64,000 nucleotides of DNA, from NCBI GenBank assembly GCA_017460885.1, contig JAFUAB010000036.1, positions 1 to 64,000 of the forward strand, in the 5' to 3' direction. Position numbers and translations under genes: made by a program. Below the pieces are notes generated by a model, which ran no database searches, was not told the DNA's origin, and saw nothing but the letters and a program-made list of their open reading frames with translations. This document shows, one piece after another, positions 34,253 through 43,436 of the stretch. Each line of letters starts with the position of its first letter. The stretch's first letter is position 1. The DNA comes from Lachnospiraceae bacterium. GTDB taxonomy: Bacteria; Bacillota; Clostridia; Lachnospirales; Lachnospiraceae.

Positions 34253-35437
34253 ATGAGAACATACACAGTCGGTGAGATAACTAAATATATCCACAATATG
34301 TTCAGTCAGGACTTTATGCTGAAAAAGGTTCAGGTAAACGGCGAGGTCAGCAACTGTAAGTACCACCAGACCGGACATATTTATTTTACGCTTAAGGATG
34401 ATGATGCGCAGATCTCGTGCGCGATATTCAAAAGCGCGGCGAGATTTCTGGATTTCAGGCTTGAGAACGGCCAGAACGTAGAACTCACGGGCCGTATAGA
34501 CGTTTATGAAAAAAGCGGCTCCTACAGTCTGTACGCCGATACCGCCAGATTGAACACAAGTACCGGAGAGCTTTATCTTAAGTATGAAAAGCTCAGGGAA
34601 GAGCTGGAAGAGCGGGGAATGTTTGCCACCGAATACAAACAGCCCATCCCGAAATATGTTCGTACACTCGGAGTTGTAACGGCTCCGACCGGAGCCGCTG
34701 TCAGGGACATAATAGATGTATCCAAAAGACGGAATCCCGGGATCCGGATCATTCTCTATCCGGCTCTCGTGCAGGGAGATGGCGCATCCGCGAGCATAGC
34801 GGCCGGAATACGGGCCCTTACCGCACAGAATGTGGATGTTATGATAGTAGGCCGCGGCGGCGGATCGATCGAGGATCTGTGGGCGTTTAACGAAGAGGAA
34901 ACCGCCCAGGCTATTTTTGACTGCCCGATCCCGATAATCTCGGCGGTCGGACATGAGACGGACATTACGATAGCAGATTTTGTCGCGGATATGAGAGCAC
35001 CTACACCTTCCGCGGCCGCCGAACTGGCAGTATATGAGTCGGACAGGCTGATCAGCGAATATAACGGTCTTCGTGACGGTCTTACGGAGGCCATGCTCGA
35101 TGTGATCAAGGAATGCAGATACAGACACAGGGAGCTGTCGCTGAAGGTAAACGCGCTTTCACCCTCCAGCCAGATGCTTCAGAAGAAAACCTATCTGATG
35201 AATCTGGAGGACAGACTGTCAGGTGCCATGAATGCCGTTACCGGGGAGAAAAGACACAGGCTGCAGATGTATATCGAAAGGATGAAGGGGTTATCGCCGC
35301 TTGAAAAGCTTAATCAGGGGTATTCCGTCGTATCATCTCCGGTATCGGGCAGGATCAGCAGCGTCGGGGATGTCAGTGCCGGCGATGATATAAGGGTTTA
35401 TGTCAGGGACGGATATTTTGATGCCGTTGTCAGATAG
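34253..35437 (+). CDS. xseA: Exodeoxyribonuclease VII large subunit
   Basis: A 394-aa subunit of the ExoVII single-strand nuclease. ATG 34253 is the likely start, with GGTGA upstream; a GTG 15 bp earlier is possible. The OB-fold N-terminal domain has VQVNGEVSNCKYHQTGHIYF, and the catalytic domain has APTGAAVRDI, GRGGGSIEDLWAFNEE and SAVGHETDITIADFVADMRA. The C-terminus with KLNQGYSVV is conserved. It pairs with XseB immediately downstream. Confidence 0.97.
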   Translation: MRTYTVGEITKYIHNMFSQDFMLKKVQVNGEVSNCKYHQTGHIYFTLKDDDAQISCAIFKSAARFLDFRLENGQNVELTGRIDVYEKSGSYSLYADTARLNTSTGELYLKYEKLREELEERGMFATEYKQPIPKYVRTLGVVTAPTGAAVRDIIDVSKRRNPGIRIILYPALVQGDGASASIAAGIRALTAQNVDVMIVGRGGGSIEDLWAFNEEETAQAIFDCPIPIISAVGHETDITIADFVADMRAPTPSAAAELAVYESDRLISEYNGLRDGLTEAMLDVIKECRYRHRELSLKVNALSPSSQMLQKKTYLMNLEDRLSGAMNAVTGEKRHRLQMYIERMKGLSPLEKLNQGYSVVSSPVSGRISSVGDVSAGDDIRVYVRDGYFDAVVR

Positions 35438-35450
35438 TGAGGATGATAAA

Positions 35451-35666
35451 ATGGATAACAGAGACGAGACCACGCTGGAAAATATGTTCGAACAGATCGA
35501 GGAACTGATTGAAGAGCTTGAGGATAAGGAGATCCCGATCGAGGACGCTTTTGCAAAATATGAATCCGGAATGAAGCTGCTGGAGAAATGTAACGACAGG
35601 ATCGACATTATAGAGAAGAAGGTCATGAAGCTCGGCTCCGACGGCAGTCTGGAGGAGTTTAATTAG
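35451..35666 (+). CDS. xseB: Exodeoxyribonuclease VII small subunit
   Basis: A 71-aa helical protein starting at ATG 35451, preceded by GTGAGGATG. It carries the standard XseB pattern (LENMFEQIEELIEELED, then PIEDAFAKYESGMKLLEKC). It binds the C-terminus of XseA in a large stoichiometric excess. It is 13 bp from xseA and 17 bp from ispA. Confidence 0.95.
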   Translation: MDNRDETTLENMFEQIEELIEELEDKEIPIEDAFAKYESGMKLLEKCNDRIDIIEKKVMKLGSDGSLEEFN

Positions 35667-35683
35667 TTTTTATGGAGAAAAAC

Positions 35684-36583
35684 ATGGATTTTAACACAGA
35701 ATTAAAGAACAGGATAGAGCGCACCGAGGGGATCATTACCAAGTATCTGCCTAAGGAGGAGGGATACGGAGGCAGGGTTACCGAGGCCATGAATTACAGC
35801 TTTATGGCCGGCGGAAAGCGTATACGCCCCATGCTCATGATAGAGACTCATATCCTGTGCGGGGGTGACGGCAGGCTGATCGCTCCGTTTATGGCGGCTA
35901 TAGAGATGATACATACGTATTCGCTGGTTCATGACGATCTGCCGGCTATGGACGGGGATGAGCTGCGCAGGGGCAAGCCGTCTGCATGGAAGCAGTATGA
36001 TGAGGCAATGGCCGTGCTTGCGGGTGACGGGCTGTTAAATTATGCCGCCGAGACGGCTCTGATGGCATTTGATCTGGCCGAGGACGAGCTGGATACAACA
36101 TTTGTGGCCGAAGCCATGAAGCTGCTGTTTTATCATAGCGGCATTAACGGAATGATAGGCGGACAGTGTGCCGATGTGGAGGCCGGGAAGTCCCCGGACG
36201 TAAGCCCGGAGCAGCTTATATACATATACAAGAACAAGACCGCGGCACTGATCCGTGCATCGATGGATATAGGAGCGCTGCTGGGGGGAGTGGACGACGA
36301 TACGCTGATCGCCATTGACAGAGCGGCGTACAATATCGGGATAGCATTCCAGATACAGGATGATATCCTGGATGTGACATCTACCGAAGAGGAACTCGGC
36401 AAACCCATAGGATCCGATGACAAAAACAACAAGACCACTTATGTCACGGTCAACGGGCTGGATGCTTCCGCGGCCGAGGTTGAGAGACTGAGCAACGAGG
36501 CACTGGATATCCTGAAAGGTTTTGAAGTCCGCAACGAATTCCTCGAAGAGCTTGTCTCATCGCTGATCGGCCGCAAGGCTTAA
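35684..36583 (+). CDS. ispA: Polyprenyl (farnesyl-type) diphosphate synthase
   Basis: A 299-aa class I prenyltransferase, from ATG 35684; ATG 35672 is also possible, but the GGAGA within that start codon region suits 35684 as a ribosome-binding site. The first Asp-rich motif is VHDDLPAMDGDE, with RRGKPS after it, and the second is QIQDDILD. GGKRIRPML, which binds diphosphate, is intact. It condenses IPP with allylic diphosphates to make FPP (or GPP/GGPP). In related genomes it lies directly before dxs, but here five genes (PAP2, CPBP and the SQR genes) intervene. Confidence 0.95.
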   Translation: MDFNTELKNRIERTEGIITKYLPKEEGYGGRVTEAMNYSFMAGGKRIRPMLMIETHILCGGDGRLIAPFMAAIEMIHTYSLVHDDLPAMDGDELRRGKPSAWKQYDEAMAVLAGDGLLNYAAETALMAFDLAEDELDTTFVAEAMKLLFYHSGINGMIGGQCADVEAGKSPDVSPEQLIYIYKNKTAALIRASMDIGALLGGVDDDTLIAIDRAAYNIGIAFQIQDDILDVTSTEEELGKPIGSDDKNNKTTYVTVNGLDASAAEVERLSNEALDILKGFEVRNEFLEELVSSLIGRKA

Positions 36584-36638
36584 GGAAAGGATCAATCAAT
36601 TCAGTCATTAATAAAATCATTTATTCAGGAGGATTATC

Positions 36639-37583
36639 ATGGGAATTGATATTCAGTATCTTTTGTTGCTGCAGGAACTGCGCAATGCCACCGGCGGTGT
36701 GTTTGATGAATTCTTCAATGCACTGTCCAAATTCGCGGTGGATATTCTGCCGTTTCTGCCTTTCATCGTCTTTTGGTGCGTAGACAAAAAATGGGGCTAC
36801 CGTTATATCGCTACCTGGGGCATAGGCGAACTGGTTAACGGACTGATCAAGCTGACGGTATGCGCTTACCGCCCCTGGATTCGTTCGGAGCTTATCGAGC
36901 CGGCGGGAGATTCCAAGGTCGCGGCAACGGGTTATTCGTTCCCCAGCGGTCATACGATGGTCTCTACGGCCCTTTACGGTACCACCTTTGTGTGGCAGAA
37001 GGATAAACGCAGATGGCTGGCGGTCGTATGTGCGGTTCTGATCCTTCTGACAGGGTTTTCGAGAAATTTCCTCGGAGTGCATACTCCTCAGGATGTACTT
37101 GTCGGATGTACCGAATCCATTCTCCTTATTTTTATCATTGGGATAGTTCAGAACAGGATCGAAGGCAATGAAAAGCTTATTGATATACTTACCGTGATCG
37201 GTTTTGTTTTTGTGATCATAGCCATGGCGTATATCATGCTTAAGCCTTATCCGATGGATTATGTTGACGGCCGGCTTCTGGTCGACCCACAGAAGATGAT
37301 GAACGATTCCTTCAAGGCATGCGGAGCGTTTATCGGATTTCTGATCGGAAGTTATATAGACAGACATTATCTGCATTATGAGATTCCCGTGAACGCAGTG
37401 GAACTGCCGGTGCTTACATGTATAGGCGGCGCCCTTATGTTTGCATGGAAGGAACTTTTTGCTCCCGCTACGATAGTGGCAGCCTTCGGCAGTCATTGGG
37501 GAAATCTTACTGCAAACTTCATTATGGTTATGTTTGCAATGTGGATCTGGCCTATGGTGATCCGGAAGTATTGTACAAAGTAA
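36639..37583 (+). CDS. PAP2-superfamily phosphatase, membrane
   Basis: A 314-aa polytopic membrane phosphatase. The three PAP2 motifs are complete: KLTVCAYRPW (KxxxxxxRP), SFPSGH, and SRNFLGVH (SRxxxxxH). The N-terminal ~130 residues before the third motif and the C-terminal extra TM segments give about eight membrane helices, longer than a minimal PAP2. It lies downstream of ispA. Undecaprenyl pyrophosphatase or phosphatidic/phosphatidylglycerol phosphatase activity is possible and cannot be chosen from sequence alone. Confidence 0.9.
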   Translation: MGIDIQYLLLLQELRNATGGVFDEFFNALSKFAVDILPFLPFIVFWCVDKKWGYRYIATWGIGELVNGLIKLTVCAYRPWIRSELIEPAGDSKVAATGYSFPSGHTMVSTALYGTTFVWQKDKRRWLAVVCAVLILLTGFSRNFLGVHTPQDVLVGCTESILLIFIIGIVQNRIEGNEKLIDILTVIGFVFVIIAMAYIMLKPYPMDYVDGRLLVDPQKMMNDSFKACGAFIGFLIGSYIDRHYLHYEIPVNAVELPVLTCIGGALMFAWKELFAPATIVAAFGSHWGNLTANFIMVMFAMWIWPMVIRKYCTK

Positions 37584-37633
37584 GGAACTGTTCGGAAATA
37601 TAAGTTAACTAAGACGGTTACGGAAGGCAGTTC

Positions 37634-38437
37634 ATGAAGAGATCGGAAAGAAATCATATTATCTGTGAAAAGGCACCTGTCATAGCGATGATCCTGTCCA
37701 TGCTGATGATCACTTTTATTATCAGCATGTTTTCGGGCAAAGACAGTCCGACCGGGTATCTGATCGAGTGCGGTGTTGCGTTACTTGTGATAGTGGCGTT
37801 CAGGTGGTGGTTTTCTCCGGGGTTTAAGGGCTGCATGCGGACGGAGGTTTCGCCCGGTGAGGTACTTGTGCTGTGTCTGCCCTATGTTTTACGCATAATT
37901 GCTGACACGGTATATACAGGTGTTGAAAACGACTGGTATTTTGAACCGACGGTCAAGTATTTATGCATGGCTCTTTCTGCCGGTATAGTGGAGGAATCGA
38001 TGTTCAGAGTCTTCAGCATTCCCATCGGTATGAGATATCTGAAGAGCCGGCATAAGATCATGATCATAGTTTCTTTTATCTCACTTGTGTTTGGATTAAT
38101 GCATCTGGCAAATCTTTCGGAGGGAAATCCGTCAATGGTGGTGGTGCAGGCCTTTGTCACGATGCTGGAGAGCATTTTTTTCTGTGCGATATATCTGCGC
38201 AGCGGCAGTATTATTCCGTCCATGGTCCTGCACGGCGTATACGACTGGACCTGCTTCGTATTTGATCCTACGCTTGAAAACGGGATACTTGTGGCCGAGA
38301 TGGATATTAGAATCATCTGGCCGATCCTCTTCTCGCTGGCAGCGGGTATCGTCGGATCATACATGATCAGGCCGGTGATGCATGAGAAGATAGAACGGAT
38401 ATGGCAGGATAAATGGGGATTAACCGGAGAATCCTAA
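37634..38437 (+). CDS. CPBP-family intramembrane metalloprotease
   Basis: A 267-aa polytopic membrane protein. The CPBP (Abi) motifs are VEESMFR (EExxxR), FGLMHL (FxxxH) and HGVYDW (HxxxD instead of the more usual HxxxN/B), in successive TM segments. This family includes type II CAAX prenyl endopeptidases and bacteriocin-self-immunity proteins. No bacteriocin gene is nearby, so it is probably a general protein. The 3' end lies in a palindromic repeat that supplies its stop codon. Confidence 0.88.
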   Translation: MKRSERNHIICEKAPVIAMILSMLMITFIISMFSGKDSPTGYLIECGVALLVIVAFRWWFSPGFKGCMRTEVSPGEVLVLCLPYVLRIIADTVYTGVENDWYFEPTVKYLCMALSAGIVEESMFRVFSIPIGMRYLKSRHKIMIIVSFISLVFGLMHLANLSEGNPSMVVVQAFVTMLESIFFCAIYLRSGSIIPSMVLHGVYDWTCFVFDPTLENGILVAEMDIRIIWPILFSLAAGIVGSYMIRPVMHEKIERIWQDKWGLTGES

Positions 38438-38466
38438 GGAAACGATTTGATCAGCGTTTCCCTAAG
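38434..38466. repeat. Imperfect palindrome, copy 2 of a dispersed element
   Basis: CTAAGGAAACG (38434-38444) and CGTTTCCCTAAG (38455-38466) form a stem with a perfect 7-bp core. The right half, ATCAGCGTTTCC, is the same as in the palindrome at 6424-6453. The stop codon of the CPBP protease gene (38435-38437) is inside it. Confidence 0.55.
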
Positions 38467-38516
38467 CTGCCGGCAGCAATGCCGGTCAGGATCTTTGAAT
38501 CGATCGGGGTAGTTGA

Positions 38517-39068
38517 ATGAATTCTGTAAAAAAAGCAAACGGATATATATCTCTGCTGTCGATCATACTGATGCTTGCTCATGCGGTCTATCAGCTGGTA
38601 TCCTATGTGATCTTTTATTATAATCCGGTGATCTCCAAGGTCCTCGGCTACGGCACGGCTGCTTTGATACTCATACATATCGTGTTGTCCGTGTTTAGTT
38701 TGGTACGTCTGCATGACAGCTCCTCCGTAATGTACAAAAAGCTGAATGCCAGAACGCTGATCCAGCGTGGAAGCGGAATGCTGATGCTGATCCTGCTGCC
38801 AATACATATCTATTCCTTCAAGCTGCTTGGCATGAGCGTGGGAACCATATGGTATTGGTTAGTTGAGGCGTCACAGGTCATTTTTTTTGCTTCGCTCTAT
38901 ACCCATGTTGCGATATCATTCACCAGGGCCCTGATCTCTCTGGGATGGCTTACGGATGACCGAAAGAGAGCCTCGATCGACAGGTTTCTGATCATACTGG
39001 CACCCATCGCTGCGGTTATAACCGGATTTATCATCGTCAGAACTCATCTGATGCTGTTTGGTCATTAG
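38517..39068 (+). CDS. Membrane anchor (cytochrome b-like) of succinate dehydrogenase/fumarate reductase
   Basis: A 183-aa integral membrane protein with about five TM segments, for example YISLLSIILMLAHAVYQLV and FLIILAPIAAVITGFII. Conserved-position histidines occur in several segments (HAVYQ, IHIVL, PIHIY, THVAI). It directly precedes genes for a flavoprotein and an iron-sulfur subunit and fits the membrane anchor of a type-B-like quinone-reactive complex by position and layout. No family assignment was made from sequence motifs alone. ATG 38517 is the start; a palindrome lies about 50-80 bp upstream. Confidence 0.75.
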   Translation: MNSVKKANGYISLLSIILMLAHAVYQLVSYVIFYYNPVISKVLGYGTAALILIHIVLSVFSLVRLHDSSSVMYKKLNARTLIQRGSGMLMLILLPIHIYSFKLLGMSVGTIWYWLVEASQVIFFASLYTHVAISFTRALISLGWLTDDRKRASIDRFLIILAPIAAVITGFIIVRTHLMLFGH

Positions 39069-39128
39069 GATCTGTCACAGAACAGCTCCTTAGGAAACAC
39101 GGATAATTCATTACAGGATGTAAATATC

Positions 39129-40763
39129 ATGAAAAAGGTCTTAATAATCGGAAGCGGGATAGCGGGGCTTACATGCGCCATTGAATGTGCGCAGAGAAAC
39201 ATGGAGGTGATCCTTGTTTCTCCGTTTTCCTCCGAGAGATCGCAGTCTGTACTGGCAGCCGGCGGGATAAATGCGGTATTGGATAACTGTGACCCCGGAG
39301 ACAGCATTGATTGCCATATAGATGATACATTAAAGGGCGGCTGCGATATAGCCGGCAAAAGCGCCGTAACAGGACTGTGTGAGAGTGCTCCCGATATCAT
39401 AAGGTGGCTTACGAAGATCGGTACGGTGTTCACTAACGATGCGGACGGGAATATCTCGCGCCGGGCTTTCGGAGGACAGTCCTATAAAAGAACCTGCTAT
39501 TGCGGTTCCTCCACGGGCAAGCAGATAGTGACGGCTCTGGTAATGGAGGCAAGGCGGCTCGAGGGCATCGGGCGCATCAAGAGACGTCTCTGGATGGATT
39601 TTCACAGTGCGCTCATCAGGGACGGCAGATGCTTTGGCGCGCTGTTTTTTAATGAATCAGACTATGATATCGAGGTTATCACGGCTGACAGTGTGGTCTT
39701 TGCTACGGGAGGGCAGAATGCCCTTTTCGGCAAGACCACGGGCTCAATACTGTGCGACGGATATGCGGAGGGCAGACTCCTTATGCAGGGTGTGAAGCTT
39801 AAGAACCTCGAGTTTATCCAGTATCATCCCACTACCATGGAAACCTCCCAGAAGAAAATGCTTGTTTCCGAGGCCGTCAGAGGAGAGGGAGGACGACTCT
39901 ATTATGAGGAAAACGGAAAAAGAGTTTATTTTATGGAGGATAGATACGGGGAGCGCGGCAATCTGATGCCGAGGGATATCGTTTCAGGATGTATGGCCGA
40001 AACCGGCAGGGATATCTTTCTGGATATCTCGTTTCTCGGAAAAGAAAGGATACTGGACCGGATCCCCGAGGTATATGAGCTTTGCAAAAAATACCGCGGT
40101 ATCGACATCTCAAAGGAAAGCATTCCGGTGGCTCCTTCGGTACACTTTTTTATGGGAGGGATCGCCGTGAACAACTCTCATGAGAGCAATATCGGTAATC
40201 TCTATGCCATAGGTGAATGCGCTTCGATCTATCACGGTGCGAACAGGCTCGGGGGGAATTCCCTGCTGGCCGCGATATACGGTGCAAAAATGGCCGCAGC
40301 TTCCATAGAACGAAGTGAGAGCAAGGCCTTCAGTGCGGATTTCGGTTCGGAGCTTGAAATGGCAAGAATGGAGCTTCAGACTCTTAAAAGCTCCAAAAGC
40401 CCGTTTCCGGTTGTGTACATCAGATATATGCTGGCGGAAACAATGAAAGAAACCCTTGGGATAGTCCGGGATGAAGCGAGCCTCAAAAAGGGCCTGGAGG
40501 AAGTCTCGTATTATCTCTCGGTGGCTGATAAGATCCGTTATGACAGCTCGGAGTTTGCATACTTCGGCTATTCGTTATCGGGTATACTGACACTCGCGAA
40601 GGCAGTCCTGACGAGTGCGCTTTTCCGCCGTGAAAGCCGCGGATCGCACATACGCAGCGACTATCCCGATACTGAGGAGGGCTTCCGCGCGGCAACCATA
40701 GTATCGTATGATGAAGGCCGGATAGGAACGGAACTTGATACGGAGGGGGCTTATGAAAATTAA
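39129..40763 (+). CDS. Succinate dehydrogenase/fumarate reductase flavoprotein subunit
   Basis: A 544-aa FAD-dependent catalytic subunit. The dinucleotide-binding site is VLIIGSGIAGLTCAIECAQ. The active-site regions include EFIQYHPTT, VRGEGG, RDIVSG, and HFFMGGI. GANRLGGNSLLA is the C-terminal FAD motif. In covalently flavinylated enzymes a His lies in the RSH[T/S]-xxAxGG sequence; here that position is Gln39 (RSQSVLAAGG). The flavin is therefore probably non-covalent. The 3' end overlaps the iron-sulfur subunit by 11 bp. The enzyme may reduce fumarate in anaerobic growth; direction is not readable. Confidence 0.92.
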   Translation: MKKVLIIGSGIAGLTCAIECAQRNMEVILVSPFSSERSQSVLAAGGINAVLDNCDPGDSIDCHIDDTLKGGCDIAGKSAVTGLCESAPDIIRWLTKIGTVFTNDADGNISRRAFGGQSYKRTCYCGSSTGKQIVTALVMEARRLEGIGRIKRRLWMDFHSALIRDGRCFGALFFNESDYDIEVITADSVVFATGGQNALFGKTTGSILCDGYAEGRLLMQGVKLKNLEFIQYHPTTMETSQKKMLVSEAVRGEGGRLYYEENGKRVYFMEDRYGERGNLMPRDIVSGCMAETGRDIFLDISFLGKERILDRIPEVYELCKKYRGIDISKESIPVAPSVHFFMGGIAVNNSHESNIGNLYAIGECASIYHGANRLGGNSLLAAIYGAKMAAASIERSESKAFSADFGSELEMARMELQTLKSSKSPFPVVYIRYMLAETMKETLGIVRDEASLKKGLEEVSYYLSVADKIRYDSSEFAYFGYSLSGILTLAKAVLTSALFRRESRGSHIRSDYPDTEEGFRAATIVSYDEGRIGTELDTEGAYEN

Positions 40764-41430
40764 GGTATTGCGTCAGCGAGATCCGGGATCTGAGCCCTTC
40801 TGGCAGGAATTCCTGTATGAAGAAGAGACAGAGAACCAGACGATCGCGGGAATGATAGACGAACTGAACTATAAGGATGATCTAAAGGACAGCTCCGGAA
40901 ATCCTGCACCGAGGATACTGTGGGAATGCTCATGTCTCCAGGGAATGTGCGGTGCATGTGCCATGGTCATCAATGGAGTGCCTGCTCTGGCCTGTGATAC
41001 GTTTCTGAAGGATCTGAAGGGGGATACGATCACACTTGAGCCTCTGAGAAAATTTCCGACTATCGTGGATCTTGTAGTGGACAGAAGTATCATACAAGAG
41101 AATCTGATGAAGGTTAATGCATATATAGAGGAGTATGAGGGCGCCGATAATTCGGAGTATGAACACATGTATATGACCGGAAGGTGCTTAAAATGCGGAT
41201 TGTGCCTCGAGGTCTGTCCCAATTACAGGGCCGGTGAGAACTTCTACGGCGCAGCCTTTGCAAACGACTGCTATCTGATAGAGGCCAGGAGCAATACGCA
41301 GGGTAAGGAGATCTCGGAGGCATATAAGGAACATTTTGCGAGAGGCTGTTCCAAGGCGCTTTCCTGTATGGATGTCTGTCCCGTTAAGATACCGACTTTA
41401 TCATCCATTGCAAAGATGAACCGCGGATGA
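40753..41430 (+). CDS. Succinate dehydrogenase/fumarate reductase iron-sulfur subunit
   Basis: A 225-aa electron-transfer subunit, from ATG 40753 with GGAGGGGG upstream. The [2Fe-2S] ligands are C61-x4-C66-x2-C69-x11-C81, in CLQGMCGAC and ACD, with an extra Cys59. The C-terminal ferredoxin-like domain has CLKCGLCLEVCP for the [4Fe-4S] cluster and CSKALSCMDVCP for the [3Fe-4S] cluster region. It links the flavoprotein to the membrane anchor. The three genes make a complete succinate:quinone oxidoreductase or fumarate reductase. Confidence 0.95.
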   Translation: MKIKVLRQRDPGSEPFWQEFLYEEETENQTIAGMIDELNYKDDLKDSSGNPAPRILWECSCLQGMCGACAMVINGVPALACDTFLKDLKGDTITLEPLRKFPTIVDLVVDRSIIQENLMKVNAYIEEYEGADNSEYEHMYMTGRCLKCGLCLEVCPNYRAGENFYGAAFANDCYLIEARSNTQGKEISEAYKEHFARGCSKALSCMDVCPVKIPTLSSIAKMNRG

Positions 41431-41464
41431 TACTGCCGGCACAGGGGAATGAGTGTGTATTCTC

Positions 41465-41493
41465 TTGTTTTTTATACATACAGAAAGTATACT
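41465..41493 (+). promoter_or_regulatory. Candidate promoter of dxs
   Basis: TTGTTT (41465-41470), a 17-bp spacer and TATACT (41488-41493), 34 bp before the dxs start. Confidence 0.5.
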
Positions 41494-41527
41494 TGAATGA
41501 CAATAAATCCTGTAGGGAAATAAACAT

Positions 41528-43387
41528 ATGTTTCTGGAGAAGATCAAAAAAGCAAATGATATCAAGGATATAGATCCGCAGGACTACGATGCCCTCGCAC
41601 AGGAGATCAGGGAGTTCCTGATACAGAGCATTTCGGTAACGGGAGGACATCTGGGCAGCAACCTCGGAGCGGTGGAGCTTACCATGGCTCTTCATCTGTC
41701 ACTGAATCTTCCCGAGGATAAGATCATATGGGATGTGGGGCACCAGTCCTACACGCATAAGATCCTCACCGGCCGGAGAGACGGATTCATACATCTGCGT
41801 CAGTACGGAGGACTGAGCGGATTTCCCAAACGGGGAGAGAGCGACTGCGATGCCTTTGATACCGGTCACAGCTCCACATCCATTTCGGCGGGGCTCGGAC
41901 TTGTTAAGGCAAGGGACCTGCAGGGTGGGAAGAACACGATCGTATCCGTGATCGGCGACGGCTCGCTTACCGGCGGCATGGCTTATGAAGCGCTTAACAA
42001 CGCGTCGAGGATAGATACGAATTTCATCATAGTCCTGAATGACAATGAGATGTCCATTTCCGAAAATGTGGGAGGGATGTCAAGGTACCTAAACAGCATC
42101 CGTACCTCCGACAAATATCTGAACCTCAGGGACGGCATATACTATTCCCTGGCGAAGTCCAAAAAGAACGATGAGCTCATCGAACGCATCAGACGTGCCA
42201 AGAGGACGATAAAGAGCATGGTCGTTCCGGGAATGTATTTTGAGGATATGGGAATAACCTATCTTGGGCCGGTGGACGGCCATAATATCCCCGAGATGCA
42301 GAGAGCGCTTAAGGAAGCAAGGAAGGTCAGGGGAGCGGTCATCGTACATGTCCTCACCCAGAAGGGGCGCGGATATGAGCCCGCGATCAAGCATCCCGCA
42401 CGGTTTCACGGTGCGGAGCCCTTTGAGATAGAGACCGGACTGCCTACCCATCCGAGGACTACTGCGAATTACACCGACATATTCTCCACTGTCATGTGCA
42501 AGCTGGGGGAGCGCAACGAAAAGGTCGTCGCCATTACTGCCGCAATGCCGGACGGTACGGGACTCAAACGCTTCAGAAACATGTTTCCCGACAGGTTTTT
42601 TGATGTCGGGATCGCCGAGGAGCATGCGGTCACATTTGCGGCGGGACTGGCTGCGGGAGGCATGATCCCGATAGTTGCGGTATATTCGTCCTTTTTGCAG
42701 AGGGCTTATGACCAGATCATTCATGATGTATGCCTGCAGAAGCTTCCGGTCATCTTTGCGATCGATCGGGCGGGACTGGTCGGAAGTGACGGGGAGACAC
42801 ATCAGGGGATCTTTGATCTGTCTTATCTGTCCATGATCCCCGGTCTGACCGTCATGGCACCCAAAAACAAATGGGAGCTGTCGGATATGATCAAGTTCGC
42901 GGTCAGGCTTAATGCTCCTGTAGCGATCAGGTACCCCAGAGGCAATGCATATATCGGCCTGGAGGAATACCGCGCACCGGTGATCCTGGGTACCTCCGAA
43001 CCAATCTATACGGAAAAGGATATCCTGCTGTATGCGGTCGGAAGCATGGTAAAATGCGCCGAGGCAGTCAGGGAAAATCTGAAGGCAAAGGGATTTGACT
43101 GTTCACTGACCAATGCGAGATTTGTCAAGCCTCTGGATTCGGAATATATAATCAGGGCAGCAGAGACACACAGGCTGATCGTTACCATGGAGGAGAACGT
43201 GGAATCCGGCGGTTTCGGACAGCAGGTTATGAGCGTGATAGAGAATTCACCTTATGCCAAAAGGGTGCAGGTCATGCATGTCGCTATCCCGGACGCCTAT
43301 GTGGAGCATGGAAGCGTGGATATACTCAAAAGTCAGATCGGGCTGGATGCAGAGAGCATAACGGCCCGGATATTGTCGGTGGTGTAA
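41528..43387 (+). CDS. dxs: 1-deoxy-D-xylulose-5-phosphate synthase
   Basis: A 619-aa thiamine-diphosphate enzyme that starts the MEP isoprenoid pathway from pyruvate and glyceraldehyde-3-phosphate. The N-terminal region has SVTGGHLGSNLGAVELT and DVGHQSYTHK. The ThDP motif is GDGSLTGGMAYEALN with NDNEMSISENVGG. The C-terminal half contains DVGIAEEHAVTFAAG (catalytic Glu) and IDRAGLVGSDGETHQG. In most relatives it is next to ispA. It is followed by tlyA and nadK with the usual order. Confidence 0.97.
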   Translation: MFLEKIKKANDIKDIDPQDYDALAQEIREFLIQSISVTGGHLGSNLGAVELTMALHLSLNLPEDKIIWDVGHQSYTHKILTGRRDGFIHLRQYGGLSGFPKRGESDCDAFDTGHSSTSISAGLGLVKARDLQGGKNTIVSVIGDGSLTGGMAYEALNNASRIDTNFIIVLNDNEMSISENVGGMSRYLNSIRTSDKYLNLRDGIYYSLAKSKKNDELIERIRRAKRTIKSMVVPGMYFEDMGITYLGPVDGHNIPEMQRALKEARKVRGAVIVHVLTQKGRGYEPAIKHPARFHGAEPFEIETGLPTHPRTTANYTDIFSTVMCKLGERNEKVVAITAAMPDGTGLKRFRNMFPDRFFDVGIAEEHAVTFAAGLAAGGMIPIVAVYSSFLQRAYDQIIHDVCLQKLPVIFAIDRAGLVGSDGETHQGIFDLSYLSMIPGLTVMAPKNKWELSDMIKFAVRLNAPVAIRYPRGNAYIGLEEYRAPVILGTSEPIYTEKDILLYAVGSMVKCAEAVRENLKAKGFDCSLTNARFVKPLDSEYIIRAAETHRLIVTMEENVESGGFGQQVMSVIENSPYAKRVQVMHVAIPDAYVEHGSVDILKSQIGLDAESITARILSVV

Positions 43388-43436
43388 GCTCCGGGCAGGC
43401 ATGTGAAACGGGTGACCCCGGTTATGTTTGAGATAT

